From: Bog-473 sp963787485
GTDB taxonomy: Bacteria; Actinomycetota; Acidimicrobiia; Acidimicrobiales; RAAP-2
DNA length: 64,000 bases
NCBI GenBank assembly: GCA_963787485.1
Contig: CAWBDF010000002.1
Location: 496,001 to 560,000, forward strand
Direction of reading: 5' to 3'
Shown: positions 8,862 through 18,015 of the stretch, piece after piece
Layout: the number at the start of each line of letters is the position of its first letter
Numbering within the stretch: position 1 is the stretch's first letter
The notes under the pieces: model-generated
Database searches by the model: none
Told to the model about the DNA's origin: nothing
Seen by the model: the letters and a program-made list of their open reading frames with translations, nothing else
Position numbers and translations under genes: made by a program

Positions 8862-9428
8862 TCATCCGGCGGGGTCCACCCGTCCAGCACCGAAGGTCCA
8901 CCGGGTCGCACCGCCAGGCTCCTTGGTGGCGACGGCATAAGCATCCTCGGGCATGAACTCGTAGACGTACCACGGTGGTGGACCGGCGCTAGGAGCGCTG
9001 TACTCGTGGGTGAAGCCGCCACCGTCCACGGTCGGTGCCCAGCCACCCTCAGCGAAGACGTCGGCGAGGCGCTGCAGCAGCTCGTCGTCGGTAACCCTGG
9101 CGGCCCGGCCTTCGAGCGTCACGTCGTAGCCATGAATGGCCACGCCAAAGGCGCAACGCGGGTCGCGCTCGATATTGCGGATCTTGCGCGTCCGCGGACC
9201 GCCGCAGAAGTAGTAGCGGTCGTCGAGCCAGAAGGCGCCGACAGCGGTCATGTGGGGCCGGCCATCGGCGTCGATCGTCGACAACCAGAAAGTGTGGTGG
9301 CCGGGTCCACCGGTGCCCGGTTCCTGAGTCAGGTTCGTCTCGAGCGTCAGGCGCACATCCACCCAGTCGAGCGGGGCGAGGTCGTACAGGTCGGCGAGGT
9401 TCTTCGCTCGAGGTTCGAGAGTAGCCAT
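8862..9428 (-). CDS. Pyridoxamine 5'-phosphate oxidase family protein
   Basis: A 188-residue split-barrel flavin- or F420-binding protein. The motif TFWLSTIDADGRPHMTAVGA near residues 47-66, then YYFCGGPRTRKIRNIERDPR and a central GYDVTLEGRAARV, are typical of the PPOX class that includes F420-dependent biliverdin or quinone reductases. C-terminal tryptophans (PPWYVYEF, TRWTF) close the barrel. Whether it uses FMN or F420 cannot be told here; the cofD and cofE genes in the window make F420 possible. It lies 9 bp from the convergent alcohol dehydrogenase, downstream of the L-2-hydroxyglutarate dehydrogenase gene. Confidence 0.85.
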   Translation of the reverse strand: MATLEPRAKNLADLYDLAPLDWVDVRLTLETNLTQEPGTGGPGHHTFWLSTIDADGRPHMTAVGAFWLDDRYYFCGGPRTRKIRNIERDPRCAFGVAIHGYDVTLEGRAARVTDDELLQRLADVFAEGGWAPTVDGGGFTHEYSAPSAGPPPWYVYEFMPEDAYAVATKEPGGATRWTFGAGRVDPAG

Positions 9429-9503
9429 GTCAAGACTGACCTGAGACGGCGGCCGTACTCATCGGTCCAACAGAAGGAACGGCAAGTCGGTGAGCACAGA
9501 CCC

Positions 9504-10703
9504 TCACGTGGCCGAGAGCTTGTCAGCAGCAACGCTGGCGAGGTTCCTGCCGAAGGGAAGTGAGCACGTCAACCCCGGGCTCACTGCGTTCAGCACGTGC
9601 ACAGCGTGCGCGGTCTCGCGGACGACGATGTCGTCGACGAGCTTTCCCTGCCGGTCGACCAGCTGCGCACGGTTGCCCGCGAAGGACCGTACGAGCTCGT
9701 CCTCACCGATGTCGGGGACGAGCGCCATGGCCTCGCGGGCGATGTGACGCGTGGCCAGAGACTTCCTGATTTCCCTCCGGAGCAGGCCGCGGAACTCGGG
9801 GGTGCACAGCATCCGGTAGAACCCCGGCCAGCGCAGCGTCTTGCCGAGCATGCCCCCGCGGACACTGGCGAACCGGTAGGCCTCGCGTCCGAAGGCCAAC
9901 ATGGCGCCCGGTCCGACGATGACCCGGCCGTCGACCCGCTTCGAGAGGTGGATTCCGAGGAAGGGAAAGTTCAAATCCGGAGTCGCATAGATGTGACTCT
10001 TCACCAGTCCGGTTCTCTCGGGCTTGAGCTCCGCGTAGTACCCCCTGAAGGGGACCACCCGCATGTCGTCGGCAATGCCGTCGGCCAGGACGTCGGCGTA
10101 GAGCCCGGCGGCGTTCACCACCACCCGGGCGGACACGCGCCCCCGGTGCGTCTCAATGCTCACACCCCCGTCCGTCTCGACTACGGCCCGTACCCGATGA
10201 TCGAAGAAGAATCTCGCCCCCGACCTCACCGCATCACTGGCCAGGGCGTGCACGTAGGAGCGGGCGTCGAAGGAGGCCCCGTCCAGGGCGTGAAGGGCCC
10301 CGATCCCCTTCGCGTGGGGCTCGACGTCCCTGATCTGATCCTCGCCCAGCAGCTTGACCTGGACTCCGTTCGCCTGGCCGCGTGTGTGGAGCTCTCGCAG
10401 CACACCCAGCTGCCGGTCCGATTGGCCAACCACGAGGATCCCGCCCTCTCTCACGGGTACCCCGCGCTCGGCGCAGTACTCGCGCAGCTCACGGTTCCCC
10501 TGCACGCAGTACTGCGCCTTGAGTGACCCGGGCTTGAGGTTGTAGCCGGCATGGATGACACCGGAGTTCCGCCCACTTTGGTGCATGGCCGGACCGGGTT
10601 CCTTCTCGAGCACCAGGACGTCCACGTTCTCCCGGGCCAAATGGAACGCGGTGCTCACGCCGACGGCGCCGGCGCCGATGACGGCCACCTCCACGTCTGT
10701 CAC
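9504..10703 (-). CDS. lhgO: L-2-hydroxyglutarate dehydrogenase/oxidase
   Basis: A 399-residue FAD-dependent oxidoreductase of the DAO family. The FAD dinucleotide motif VAVIGAGAVGVSTAFHLA opens the protein, GRNSGVIHAGYNLKPGSLKA follows, VVVNAAGLYAD closes the FAD domain, and FLGIHLSKRVDGRVIVGPGA is specific to the LhgO subgroup. LhgO oxidises L-2-hydroxyglutarate to 2-oxoglutarate and passes electrons to quinone. The start is taken as GTG at 10703, exactly where the family begins; the frame is open well upstream but without family sequence. The PPOX gene follows 75 bp later on the same strand. Confidence 0.88.
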   Translation of the reverse strand: MTDVEVAVIGAGAVGVSTAFHLARENVDVLVLEKEPGPAMHQSGRNSGVIHAGYNLKPGSLKAQYCVQGNRELREYCAERGVPVREGGILVVGQSDRQLGVLRELHTRGQANGVQVKLLGEDQIRDVEPHAKGIGALHALDGASFDARSYVHALASDAVRSGARFFFDHRVRAVVETDGGVSIETHRGRVSARVVVNAAGLYADVLADGIADDMRVVPFRGYYAELKPERTGLVKSHIYATPDLNFPFLGIHLSKRVDGRVIVGPGAMLAFGREAYRFASVRGGMLGKTLRWPGFYRMLCTPEFRGLLRREIRKSLATRHIAREAMALVPDIGEDELVRSFAGNRAQLVDRQGKLVDDIVVRETAHAVHVLNAVSPGLTCSLPFGRNLASVAADKLSAT

Positions 10704-10938
10704 GCCCGGGACTCTTTCACGCGTTGAGCCCTGTACGCTCGCCCGCTCAAGCCGGACGGCGCGTCGGGCTCTGCGTGGCTGGCTCGGCACGCCCCGCCAC
10801 CCCCGCCTTGGGCGTCTGAGCCCGGGGGCGCCGATCATGCCCGGCCACCGCCTCGGCCCTGTCGGGTTGCGACTCACCGCGCCGCCGGGTACACCTGGCT
10901 TCGCCGAGAAGAGTCCGCCGGCCGGGAGGGTGGTCGTC

Positions 10939-11832
10939 ATGGGGAGTCGAGAGCAACCTTCGGCCCACGGCCCAGCGGCACTGGCCGCCGAACCACTTCC
11001 GCCCGACACCGTCGGCCTGCTCCAGGGGATCACGACCACCCGGGCCATCCGCCGCTACCGTGACGAGCCGGTGCCGCCGGAGGCTCTGCGCGCCATCCTC
11101 TTCGCGGCGACGCGGGCGCCCAGCGGGTCCAACCGCCAACCGTTTCGCTTCGTCGTGCTGACCGACGGCCCGATCGCGCAGGCCGCGAAGCGGGTGCTGG
11201 GCGAGGGTGCTCGCGCCATGTGGCAGGTCAAGCGATCCCAGGAGGGATACGACACCGGCTCGGGCGCCGTCTCGGATTCGCCCAAGGCTCGCATGACGTC
11301 GACCATGCAGCAGTTCGTCGACGGATTCGAGCGAGTCCCGGTGGTGATCCTTCCCTGCGTCGTCCCCACCCTGATGGCGTCACAACCCGACGTCGGTGAC
11401 CGGGCGGCCCCGGGCGCGGGTCCGGAGGCCGCGTCGGTCTATCCCGCGTGCCAGAACGTGCTGCTGGCCGCCCGGGCCCTCGGGTACGGCGGCGTCTACA
11501 CGGGCTTCAACCACGTGGTCGACCGGCAGTTGCGGGATCTTCTGCACGTGCCAGAAGGAGCGTCCATCGTCGGGACGATCACCCTCGGGAAGCCGGTTGG
11601 ACATCACGGTCCGGTACGTCGGTGGCCGATGGCCCAATTGGTGTACGGCGAACAGTGGGGTGACCCTCCGGCGTGGGCCGTCGATCCGCCGGGCGTGGCG
11701 TTCGTCTCGGCCAACGCGCCACGACCGGCCCTCTCGGGCGATCAACTGGACCGCATCGAAGCGTCGGTGCCGGGTGCCGGGCAGGGAGGACGACCGCCCT
11801 CGGTCAGGGACGATCCCGCCACCACAGCCTGA
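10939..11832 (+). CDS. Nitroreductase family protein
   Basis: A 297-residue nitroreductase. ITTTRAIRRYRDEPVPPEAL followed by RAPSGSNRQPFRFVVLTD gives the FMN-binding RxxRxY...PSxxNxQPW pattern, and VYPACQNVLLAARALGYGG is the conserved second half. GTITLGKPVG near the end completes the fold. Members reduce nitroaromatics, quinones or flavins with NAD(P)H; natural substrates are mostly unknown. The ATG at 10939 follows GGGAGG. The last 29 bp overlap tail-to-tail with the convergent amidohydrolase gene. A roughly 40-residue Pro/Ser-rich C-terminal extension lies beyond the domain. Confidence 0.88.
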   Translation: MGSREQPSAHGPAALAAEPLPPDTVGLLQGITTTRAIRRYRDEPVPPEALRAILFAATRAPSGSNRQPFRFVVLTDGPIAQAAKRVLGEGARAMWQVKRSQEGYDTGSGAVSDSPKARMTSTMQQFVDGFERVPVVILPCVVPTLMASQPDVGDRAAPGAGPEAASVYPACQNVLLAARALGYGGVYTGFNHVVDRQLRDLLHVPEGASIVGTITLGKPVGHHGPVRRWPMAQLVYGEQWGDPPAWAVDPPGVAFVSANAPRPALSGDQLDRIEASVPGAGQGGRPPSVRDDPATTA

Positions 11833-12616
11833 GGCTGGTCGACGCCAGGAAGGCGTCACGGTCGGACGCCGACAGGCCCGCCGCGGCACTTTCGGACACC
11901 CGGCGCATCTCGGGGTAGGAGAGCTCCTGCATCTGGGGATGGTCGGACCCCCAGCAAAGACGGGCGGCGCCGAAGGCGTCGACCAGACCCCCGAGCCAGC
12001 CCCCGGCGCCCTCCCCGACGAGGTTGAGCGAGGTGATCTTCAGGTGCACGCCGGGCACCTCAGCCAGGCGCATCAGATCGGCGTCGTCACCCAGTCGCCC
12101 GCCGTGGCGGACGAACCCGCAGTGGTCGAGGGCCACCACGGCCCCGGGCACCTCGGCGCCCAGTACCGCCAGAGAGGTCAGGTGCTCGGGACGCAAGTTG
12201 GCCACCACCACCACCTGCGCCTCGGCCGCGGCGGCCCACACGGCCGACGCCCGGCCGTCAGCCAACCAGGACGGTTCTGCCTTCCCCACGCCTGACACCC
12301 GGACCCCCGTCGCCCCGGCTTCGGCCGCGGCCAGGAGTCCGGCCGCCGGATCGGGTCCGTTCATGTCGAGCCCGGCCACCAAGGCGAACCGCGCCCGGTC
12401 GGCGGCCACCACGTCCTGGGCACACCGGCAGTCCGTGCCGTACAAGCCGCCGGCGTGCACGACCACGGCCTTGGCGACGCCGTTGTCCTCGAGCGTCTGC
12501 GTCAGCTGGTCGGGACCGCCGCTCGTCTTCCACCACTCGCTGCCGAGTCCGGAGGGCTGGCGGGGGTAACGCGACGTGTCGGGGCACGCCACATGAACGT
12601 GGGCGTCGACGATCAC
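11804..12616 (-). CDS. Amidohydrolase (TIM-barrel) family protein
   Basis: A 270-residue amidohydrolase_2 protein. The N-terminal metal motif VDAHVHV, the middle AVVVHAG and ALDHCGFVRHGG, and the late LCWGSDHPQMQ (metal-binding Asp) are visible. Family members hydrolyse or decarboxylate small cyclic or aromatic acids, for example 2-pyrone-4,6-dicarboxylate or lactones. Its stop overlaps the nitroreductase gene by 29 bp. It lies 39 bp downstream of the CoA-transferase gene on the same strand, so the two probably form one transcript. Confidence 0.85.
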   Translation of the reverse strand: MIVDAHVHVACPDTSRYPRQPSGLGSEWWKTSGGPDQLTQTLEDNGVAKAVVVHAGGLYGTDCRCAQDVVAADRARFALVAGLDMNGPDPAAGLLAAAEAGATGVRVSGVGKAEPSWLADGRASAVWAAAAEAQVVVVANLRPEHLTSLAVLGAEVPGAVVALDHCGFVRHGGRLGDDADLMRLAEVPGVHLKITSLNLVGEGAGGWLGGLVDAFGAARLCWGSDHPQMQELSYPEMRRVSESAAAGLSASDRDAFLASTSLRLWWRDRP

Positions 12617-12655
12617 CGGTTCAACCCGAGCCCGGAGGTCTCCGTCGGCACCCCG

Positions 12656-13874
12656 TCAGTTGACGACCCCGGCTTCCTTGAGCGCGGTGATGTCGTCCCA
12701 GGAATGGCCGAGCTCGAGCAGGAGCTCCTCGGTGTGCTGCCCGACCTCGGGCGCGGCGGCCACGCGCCGCGCCCCGTCGTAGTCGTCGAAGGTCACCGGG
12801 CTCGAGACGACGTCGAGGGGGGTGCCGGGCGTCTCGATCTCCGTGAAGAACCCATTGAGGCGAGCTTGTGCGTCCTGGCGGACGTCGTGAGCCTTCTGGA
12901 CGGGCGCCCACGCGCCGGAAAAGTCGGCGAACGCCTCGCACCACTGGGCAAAGGTCTTCGACGCGAACACCTCGTCGAGCAGCGCCACGCACTCCTCTCC
13001 GTGCTTCTGACGGATCTCCATGTTGGCGAACCGCTCGTCCGTGACGATGTCCGGCCGGCCGATCACCTCGCAGAATTCCTTCCAATACACGTCCGCGTTG
13101 GTCACGGCCAGGGAGATGAACCGTTCGTCGCTGGTCCGGTACGACCCGGTGAGCGGATTGCGCTGCGCGCGGGTGATCGTGACCTGCGGTGGATCGGGGC
13201 CGTCGAACTGCGCGTTGAGGATGTCGCGCTCGGATCTGCCACATCCCGACGTTCAACAAGGCCACGTCGACGACCGAGGGTTCCCCCTCGGCGGCACGAC
13301 GGTACAACGCGGCTGCCACCCCGCCCGCCAGTGTGATGGCTCCCATGACGTCCCCGAAGGCCGGGCGCTGGGTCAAAGGCCATTCGGATCCGGGCGGGGT
13401 CAGCGCACCGCCCACTCCCCCGCGTGCCCAGTAGGCCGTGCCGTCGAGCCCGGCCGTCTCGCTCAACGGACCCTTCTGGCCGTAGCCCGATCCGCGGACG
13501 TAAATGATCTGCGGGTTCACCGCCCGGATGGCCTCGAGCTCGAGGCCCAGCCGGGAGCGCACGCCGGGCCGGAGATTGGTGGCGAAGATGTCAGCCTGGG
13601 CGACCAGCTGGTGCAGTACCTCACGCGCCTGCGGTTTGGTCAGGTCGAGCCCGATGGACCGCTTGCCGCGGTTGGCGTACTGGAAGGCCAAGTCGATGCC
13701 GTCGACCGTGGCCGTGATCCCCGCGGTCCGCAGTCCTCGATACGGATCGCCCGTCAACGGATGCTCCACCTTCACCACCTCGGCACCCCAGTCGGCCAGG
13801 ACCGCGGTGGCCAGGGGAACGAAGACGAAGGAGGCGACCTCGACGACGCGGACACCCCTCAGGATCTCGTACAT
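12656..13874 (-). pseudogene. CaiB/BaiF (class III) CoA-transferase, broken by a +1 frameshift
   Basis: The start at 13874 has a strong GGAG site. The first frame gives LRGVRVVEVASFVFVPLA, ADWGAEVVKVEHPLTGDPYR and NRGKRSIGLDLTKP, then the catalytic-Asp region LRPGVRSRLGLE, all typical of family III CoA-transferases. At about 13225 the frame is lost after LLNVGMWQIRA; the continuation DILNAQFDG through VYWKEFCEVIGRPD and GAWAPVQ reads in the next frame to a stop at 12656. Removing one base gives about 405 residues, the normal length. As sequenced it is split. Such enzymes move CoA between carboxylic acids. It is either a new pseudogene or a sequence error. Confidence 0.83.
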
Positions 13875-14050
13875 GTCACTCCTTCACTCCTCCTCGGCGA
13901 TGGCGACCGGCGGGTCCGAACCTAGCGGGAGGCTCGACGCACGACCTCGGCCACCGCCTTGGCTCCTGAGTCGCTCAACGGGGTCGAAGAGTGACGCGCC
14001 ACCGCGGACCGGGTCTCGGCCCGCGGCCGTGGCGCCCCGGAGCCCGGCGA

Positions 14051-15296
14051 CTACTTGAGGGCGGCCGGCGTGGCCAGGCAGTACTGCTGCCCGCCGTTGA
14101 GCGACTTGAAGCTCTTCCCTTCCACCTGGACCACAAATTCGCAGTACTTGGGCTCGGACGTCCCGAAGTGGGTGAAGCTGTCCGGGTACGCCAGCAGGCC
14201 GTTGGCCGTCCAGTCCTTGAGCTTGCTCAGGTGGCTGATGAACTCCGGCTCGGTGGGGTTGGCCGAGCCCGTCAGCTGCAGCCCCTTGTCGATGAGTTCG
14301 GCCCCCAGATAGGCCTCGACGGTGTCGAACTTGGTGTACGTGCCGACCTTGTACGAGGGGTCGACCGCCTTCAGCGCGTGCTCAAAGGTCAACGAGGGCT
14401 GGGAGGTGAGCGGCGGCATGCCCCCGAAGAGGTAGGCACCTTGCGACGCCGCCAGGTAGGTGGGGTTGGTGTCGATAGTCGGGTCCACCGTGTTGAACAC
14501 CAACGCCTTGACGTGCACGCCTTCCTGCTTCAAACCGGTGACGATGTTGAGGTAGGTCGTGATGGCGCACGAGCAGATCACTGCCTGGACCCCGGCGTTC
14601 TTGACCTCGAGGACCAGCGGGGTCACGTCGAAGGACGTGAAGGGCAGCGAGAGGTTCTCGTAGGGCATGGAGATCCCGTGCTCGCCCGCCGCCACCTTGA
14701 AGTCCTCGATGGTCTGCTTCGACGAGGGGGAGACCCCGATGGCGAGGCCACCCACGGTCTTGACCCCGATGCTCTTGAAGAACGGGACGGATCCGATGTC
14801 GGCCAGCCCGACATGCGCGGCGTCCATCCCACCGCGCAGGTTGAACATATTGGTGTAAGGCTGCTCGCCCCATTCGGGCCCGTCGGTCGTGGCGCCGATC
14901 ACCGGGATGCCGGCCTTGTAGGCCGCCATGTAACCCGTGAAGAAGAACGGGGAGTTAGAGATGATGGCGAACACGCCGTCGCTGATCAGCAGGTTCGTCG
15001 CCGTCTGCGCACCGGCCGCGGTGGACAGCGTCGTCCACGGAGATGAGCTGGAGTGGGTGGCCCTTGTAGCCGCCGTCTTTGTTGACGGCGTCGATGTACG
15101 CCGTCACTCCGATCTGACTGCCCGAACCGGTGGATGCCTCGGCACCCGTCTGGTCTGCGATGTACCCGATCTTGATCGGCGTGCCCGTTGGCGTCGAGCT
15201 CGCCCCGCTGACCCCACTCAACGGGCTGATGACCAACGCCCCTACTACCAGGGCCAGCACACCCACACTGCGACCGACGTGACGAATGATTCGCAC
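14051..15296 (-). pseudogene. ABC transporter solute-binding protein (branched-chain amino acid type), broken by a +1 frameshift
   Basis: The N-terminus (GTG at 15296 after AAAGGGGGG) is a secretion signal, LALVVGALVISPLSGVSGA, followed by PIKIGYIADQTGAEASTGSG and YIDAVNKDGGYKGHPLQLIS, the usual start of Peripla_BP_6 (LivJ-like) proteins. At about 15029 the frame shifts; STAAGAQTATNLL and then IISNSPFFFTGYMA continue to 14051. One base removed gives about 414 residues, normal for the family. It would bind an amino acid, amide or aromatic acid outside the membrane. No permease or ATPase genes sit beside it, so it would be an orphan receptor. A good promoter and operator-like palindrome lie upstream. 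Confidence 0.82.
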
Positions 15297-15364
15297 GGAT
15301 CCCCCCTTTCAAATGGCCGAGAAGCCGCTGCCACCCCGACCATCACTGAAACTGCCGTGACATT

Positions 15365-15421
15365 TGTCCACCATGGACAGTTGACACGGAGAACTATTCA
15401 TTTCCGCGTCGTTGCTGTCAA
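15365..15421 (-). promoter_or_regulatory. Candidate promoter with overlapping palindromic operator for the solute-binding protein
   Basis: Read leftward, TTGACA (15421-15416), 17 bp, then AATAGT (15398-15393) resembles a sigma-70 type promoter ending about 97 bp before the GTG at 15296. Just after the expected start point lies TGTCCA-CCA-TGGACA (15365-15379), a perfect 6-bp inverted repeat that could bind a repressor. No regulator gene is next to it. Confidence 0.5.
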
Positions 15422-15484
15422 GTATTCGTTCCGCGTTCGTAATGGTACCGACGTCTTGACTCGACGTCCGGGTACCGGTGCATC

Positions 15485-16453
15485 TCAGCGGAACGCCGCC
15501 ACGACCTCCTCGGCCACCCAGTGCAGGTTGTCGAGGTACGCGTCCAACGACCCCTCCTCGGCGTCGGGGCGGGTCACCCTCGTCCAGGTGACCCCGAGCT
15601 CGCCGAGCTGACCGACGGCGTCGATCAGCTGCTCGGCCGACCGGGGTGCGTCGGGCTCCGCCTGGACGACGTGCCCCGGACCGATGCGGTGCTGGAGCAC
15701 CGAGACGAAAAGGTCAAAGGGACGTTCGTTGCCCGCGCTCACCCGTATCTCGTCGATCTCGGCCAGCAGAGAAGGGAGCTGTTCGGGCCGCTCGAACCAA
15801 GGGCCCTTGCCGAACTGGCCGCCCGAGGGTGCCCACCCGTCCCCCCGGAGGGCAGCACGTCGCATTGCCGCCAGCGAACGACCGCCGAACCACAGCGGGG
15901 GGTGAGGACGCTGCACCGGCTTGGGCTCGAAGACGATGTCCTTGAATTGCACGTACTGGCCCTCGAACTCGGGACGGTCCTGCGACCACAGCAGCTTCAT
16001 GGCGTCGACGTACTCGTCGGTGATCCGCCCACGCTCCGCGAAGGGAACGCCGAGAGCGGCGAACTCGCCCTCTGCCATGCCCACGCCGAACGTCACGGTG
16101 ACCCGACCGCCCGACATGACGTCGAGCGTGGAGATGGCCTTGGCCAGAGTCACCGGGTGGTGGGTGGGGAGCACGACGAGCATGGAGTTCACCCCGAGGC
16201 ACGTGGTGGCTCCGGCGACGAAGGCCATGGCAGTGAGGGCGTGGGGATAGTGGCCGCCCAGGGTGTTCTCCAGCTCGACAGGGACGGCCAGGTGCTCAGA
16301 TACGGCGAGGGCGTCGAATCCGAGGTCGTCGGCCGTGCGGCTGATTCGTTGGAAGTCCTCCCCGCTGAGCTGGGCCTGCCAGTGCTCGGCCCCGTCAACG
16401 AACTCGCTCGGCGGGAAGCGCACGATCCCCGGCATGGTGGTGAGGAACTTCAT
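15485..16453 (-). CDS. LLM class (probably F420-dependent) oxidoreductase
   Basis: A 322-residue luciferase-like monooxygenase TIM barrel. Conserved pieces include DDLGFDALAVSEHLAVP, VNSMLVVLPTHHPVTLAKAI, LDVMSGGRVTVTFGVGMAEG and PPLWFGGRSLAAMRRAA. The insertion GGHYPHALTAMAFVAGAT and the overall pattern fit the actinobacterial F420-dependent TIGR03619/TIGR03620-like subgroups rather than true FMNH2 luciferases; this cofactor call is inference. It starts 5 bp after the MmgE/PrpD stop and is surely translated from the same message. The substrate is unknown. Confidence 0.85.
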   Translation of the reverse strand: MKFLTTMPGIVRFPPSEFVDGAEHWQAQLSGEDFQRISRTADDLGFDALAVSEHLAVPVELENTLGGHYPHALTAMAFVAGATTCLGVNSMLVVLPTHHPVTLAKAISTLDVMSGGRVTVTFGVGMAEGEFAALGVPFAERGRITDEYVDAMKLLWSQDRPEFEGQYVQFKDIVFEPKPVQRPHPPLWFGGRSLAAMRRAALRGDGWAPSGGQFGKGPWFERPEQLPSLLAEIDEIRVSAGNERPFDLFVSVLQHRIGPGHVVQAEPDAPRSAEQLIDAVGQLGELGVTWTRVTRPDAEEGSLDAYLDNLHWVAEEVVAAFR

Positions 16454-16457
16454 GCGC

Positions 16458-17948
16458 TCACCGTGCCGTGTCGGAGCGCGTCGTGTCGGAGCGCGTCGTG
16501 TCGGAGCGCGTCGCGTCGGAGCGCGTCCTGTCGGAGCGCGTCCTGTCGGAGAAGGAACGCACCAAGCGGCCGATCCGACCCAGGTCGCCGATCGAATCGA
16601 GCTGGTGGAGCAACTCGGAGAGCTCGTCGGCCTCGTCGTCGAGGAGGACACGGCGGACCTGCTCGGAGAACTTCTGCTTCACGTCGGCTCCGCTGAGCAC
16701 CGATCGGCCCGACGCGTCGTAGGGGAACGTCGAAAGCTCGGAGACGACCCCGCCGTCGGCCAGCTCGACGGTGACCCGTGCCGGATTCAGCCCGGCGTCG
16801 GGACCGTTGGTCAGGAGGTCGTCGGCCACGACCTCGATCTTGTCGATCAAAGGATCCCAGGCCCGCGTGCGCAACGCGTGCTCCGAATACGAGTCGAAGT
16901 CGATGTCGCCGCTCAGGAGCACGTTGGCCACGATGAACGGAATGCTGTGATCGGCCGTCTCGCGCGTGGTCGGGCTCCATTTCTGCCGCTCGTCTCCTGC
17001 GCCACCGCCGACGTACCACCACGTGTCACGGGTGGTGCCGACCGAGACCCGGCGAATGCCTTCTGGCGGCACGTTGACCCGGGTGCGGACGCGGCGTGCC
17101 GCGTCAATGGCGCTCTGTGCCAGGAAGCAGGCCTGGTAGCGCTTGAGGCTGCCGCGCTCGATGGCCGAGGGTGCCGTGCCGTCGTGATGGAGCGCCAGCG
17201 CGGGCGGGGACGAAGGCGCGTGGCCCAGCATCTCGAACAGCCCGCCCTCACCCTCGAACGGCTCCGGAGGACCGGTGAGCCCGGAGGCCGCCAGCCGGCA
17301 GGCGAACGCCGCCGCCATGCAAGCGTGGGCCGTGGCCGAGCTCCTCCATTCCGAGATCGGGCTCCTCCGGGTGATCCGCAGCGGGAGGCTGGGCACGACG
17401 GAGAGGGAGATCGCATGGCCGATCTCTTCGGGGCTCATCCCCATGATGGTGGCCATCCCGGCCGCCGCGCCGGCTGAGTAGTACAGCCCCACGTCGAAGG
17501 GGACCTCGGTGAAGGGCACGGCGTCGGCCAGGGCGGTGGCCACCTCGTAAGCCACGAAGATCCCCCTGATGACGTCGGCTCCGGTGGCGCCCACGCTCTC
17601 GGCCACGGCCAACTGGGAGGGCATCATGTCCGAAGGATGGCCGGCGGGCCCGAAGTCGTTGAAGTCCAGGTATCGGTTGGTCGATGCGTTGGCGAACGCG
17701 GCGAACTCGGGCAGGGTCGGGGCCTCGATGCCGTAAGCGGACGCGCCGTCGGTGGCGGCGCCGGCGGTGAGGCTGACCGCGCCGATGGCCCGGCGGATCT
17801 TGCGGACCGTTTCGACCGAGAAGGCCCCGGCCCCGCAGGCGACGGCGTCAACGAGATGTCGCGTGGTCAGGTCGACCACGGCGGGCGGGATCGAGGAGTT
17901 CTCGGTCTTCGAGGCGAAGACCGCCATGGAATGCAACGTGTTGTCCAT
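16458..17948 (-). CDS. MmgE/PrpD family protein with a pentapeptide-repeat tail
   Basis: A 496-residue MmgE/PrpD protein, the family of 2-methylcitrate dehydratase and iminodisuccinate epimerase. It shows HLVDAVACGAGAF early, then RYLDFNDFGPAGHPSDMMPS, GLYYSAGAAAGMATIMGMS and the second domain near VRTRVNVPPEGIRRVSVGTT. ATG at 17948 follows AAGGAG. The last ~30 residues are a tandem pentapeptide, RSD followed by Thr/Ala/Arg, encoded by a 15-bp DNA repeat (16470-16551), which is not part of the family fold. It reads into the LLM gene with a 4-bp gap. Likely an isomerase or dehydratase of a carboxylic acid. Confidence 0.87.
   Translation of the reverse strand: MDNTLHSMAVFASKTENSSIPPAVVDLTTRHLVDAVACGAGAFSVETVRKIRRAIGAVSLTAGAATDGASAYGIEAPTLPEFAAFANASTNRYLDFNDFGPAGHPSDMMPSQLAVAESVGATGADVIRGIFVAYEVATALADAVPFTEVPFDVGLYYSAGAAAGMATIMGMSPEEIGHAISLSVVPSLPLRITRRSPISEWRSSATAHACMAAAFACRLAASGLTGPPEPFEGEGGLFEMLGHAPSSPPALALHHDGTAPSAIERGSLKRYQACFLAQSAIDAARRVRTRVNVPPEGIRRVSVGTTRDTWWYVGGGAGDERQKWSPTTRETADHSIPFIVANVLLSGDIDFDSYSEHALRTRAWDPLIDKIEVVADDLLTNGPDAGLNPARVTVELADGGVVSELSTFPYDASGRSVLSGADVKQKFSEQVRRVLLDDEADELSELLHQLDSIGDLGRIGRLVRSFSDRTRSDRTRSDATRSDTTRSDTTRSDTAR
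16470..16551. repeat. 15-bp tandem repeat, five copies plus a partial, at the end of the MmgE/PrpD gene
   Basis: The unit GTCGGAGCGCGTCGT is repeated from 16470, 16485, 16500, 16515 and 16530 with changes only in the last two bases, then breaks off in a partial copy. It encodes (RSDxT)n on the minus strand and ends 12 bp before the stop. Being a multiple of three, copy changes would keep the frame. Confidence 0.9.
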
Positions 17949-18015
17949 CTGACTCCTTGGTGGAACGGCTCGCATGAGGGCGCCAGCCACAGCGTCGGGT
18001 CGCTGGCGGGGAGGC

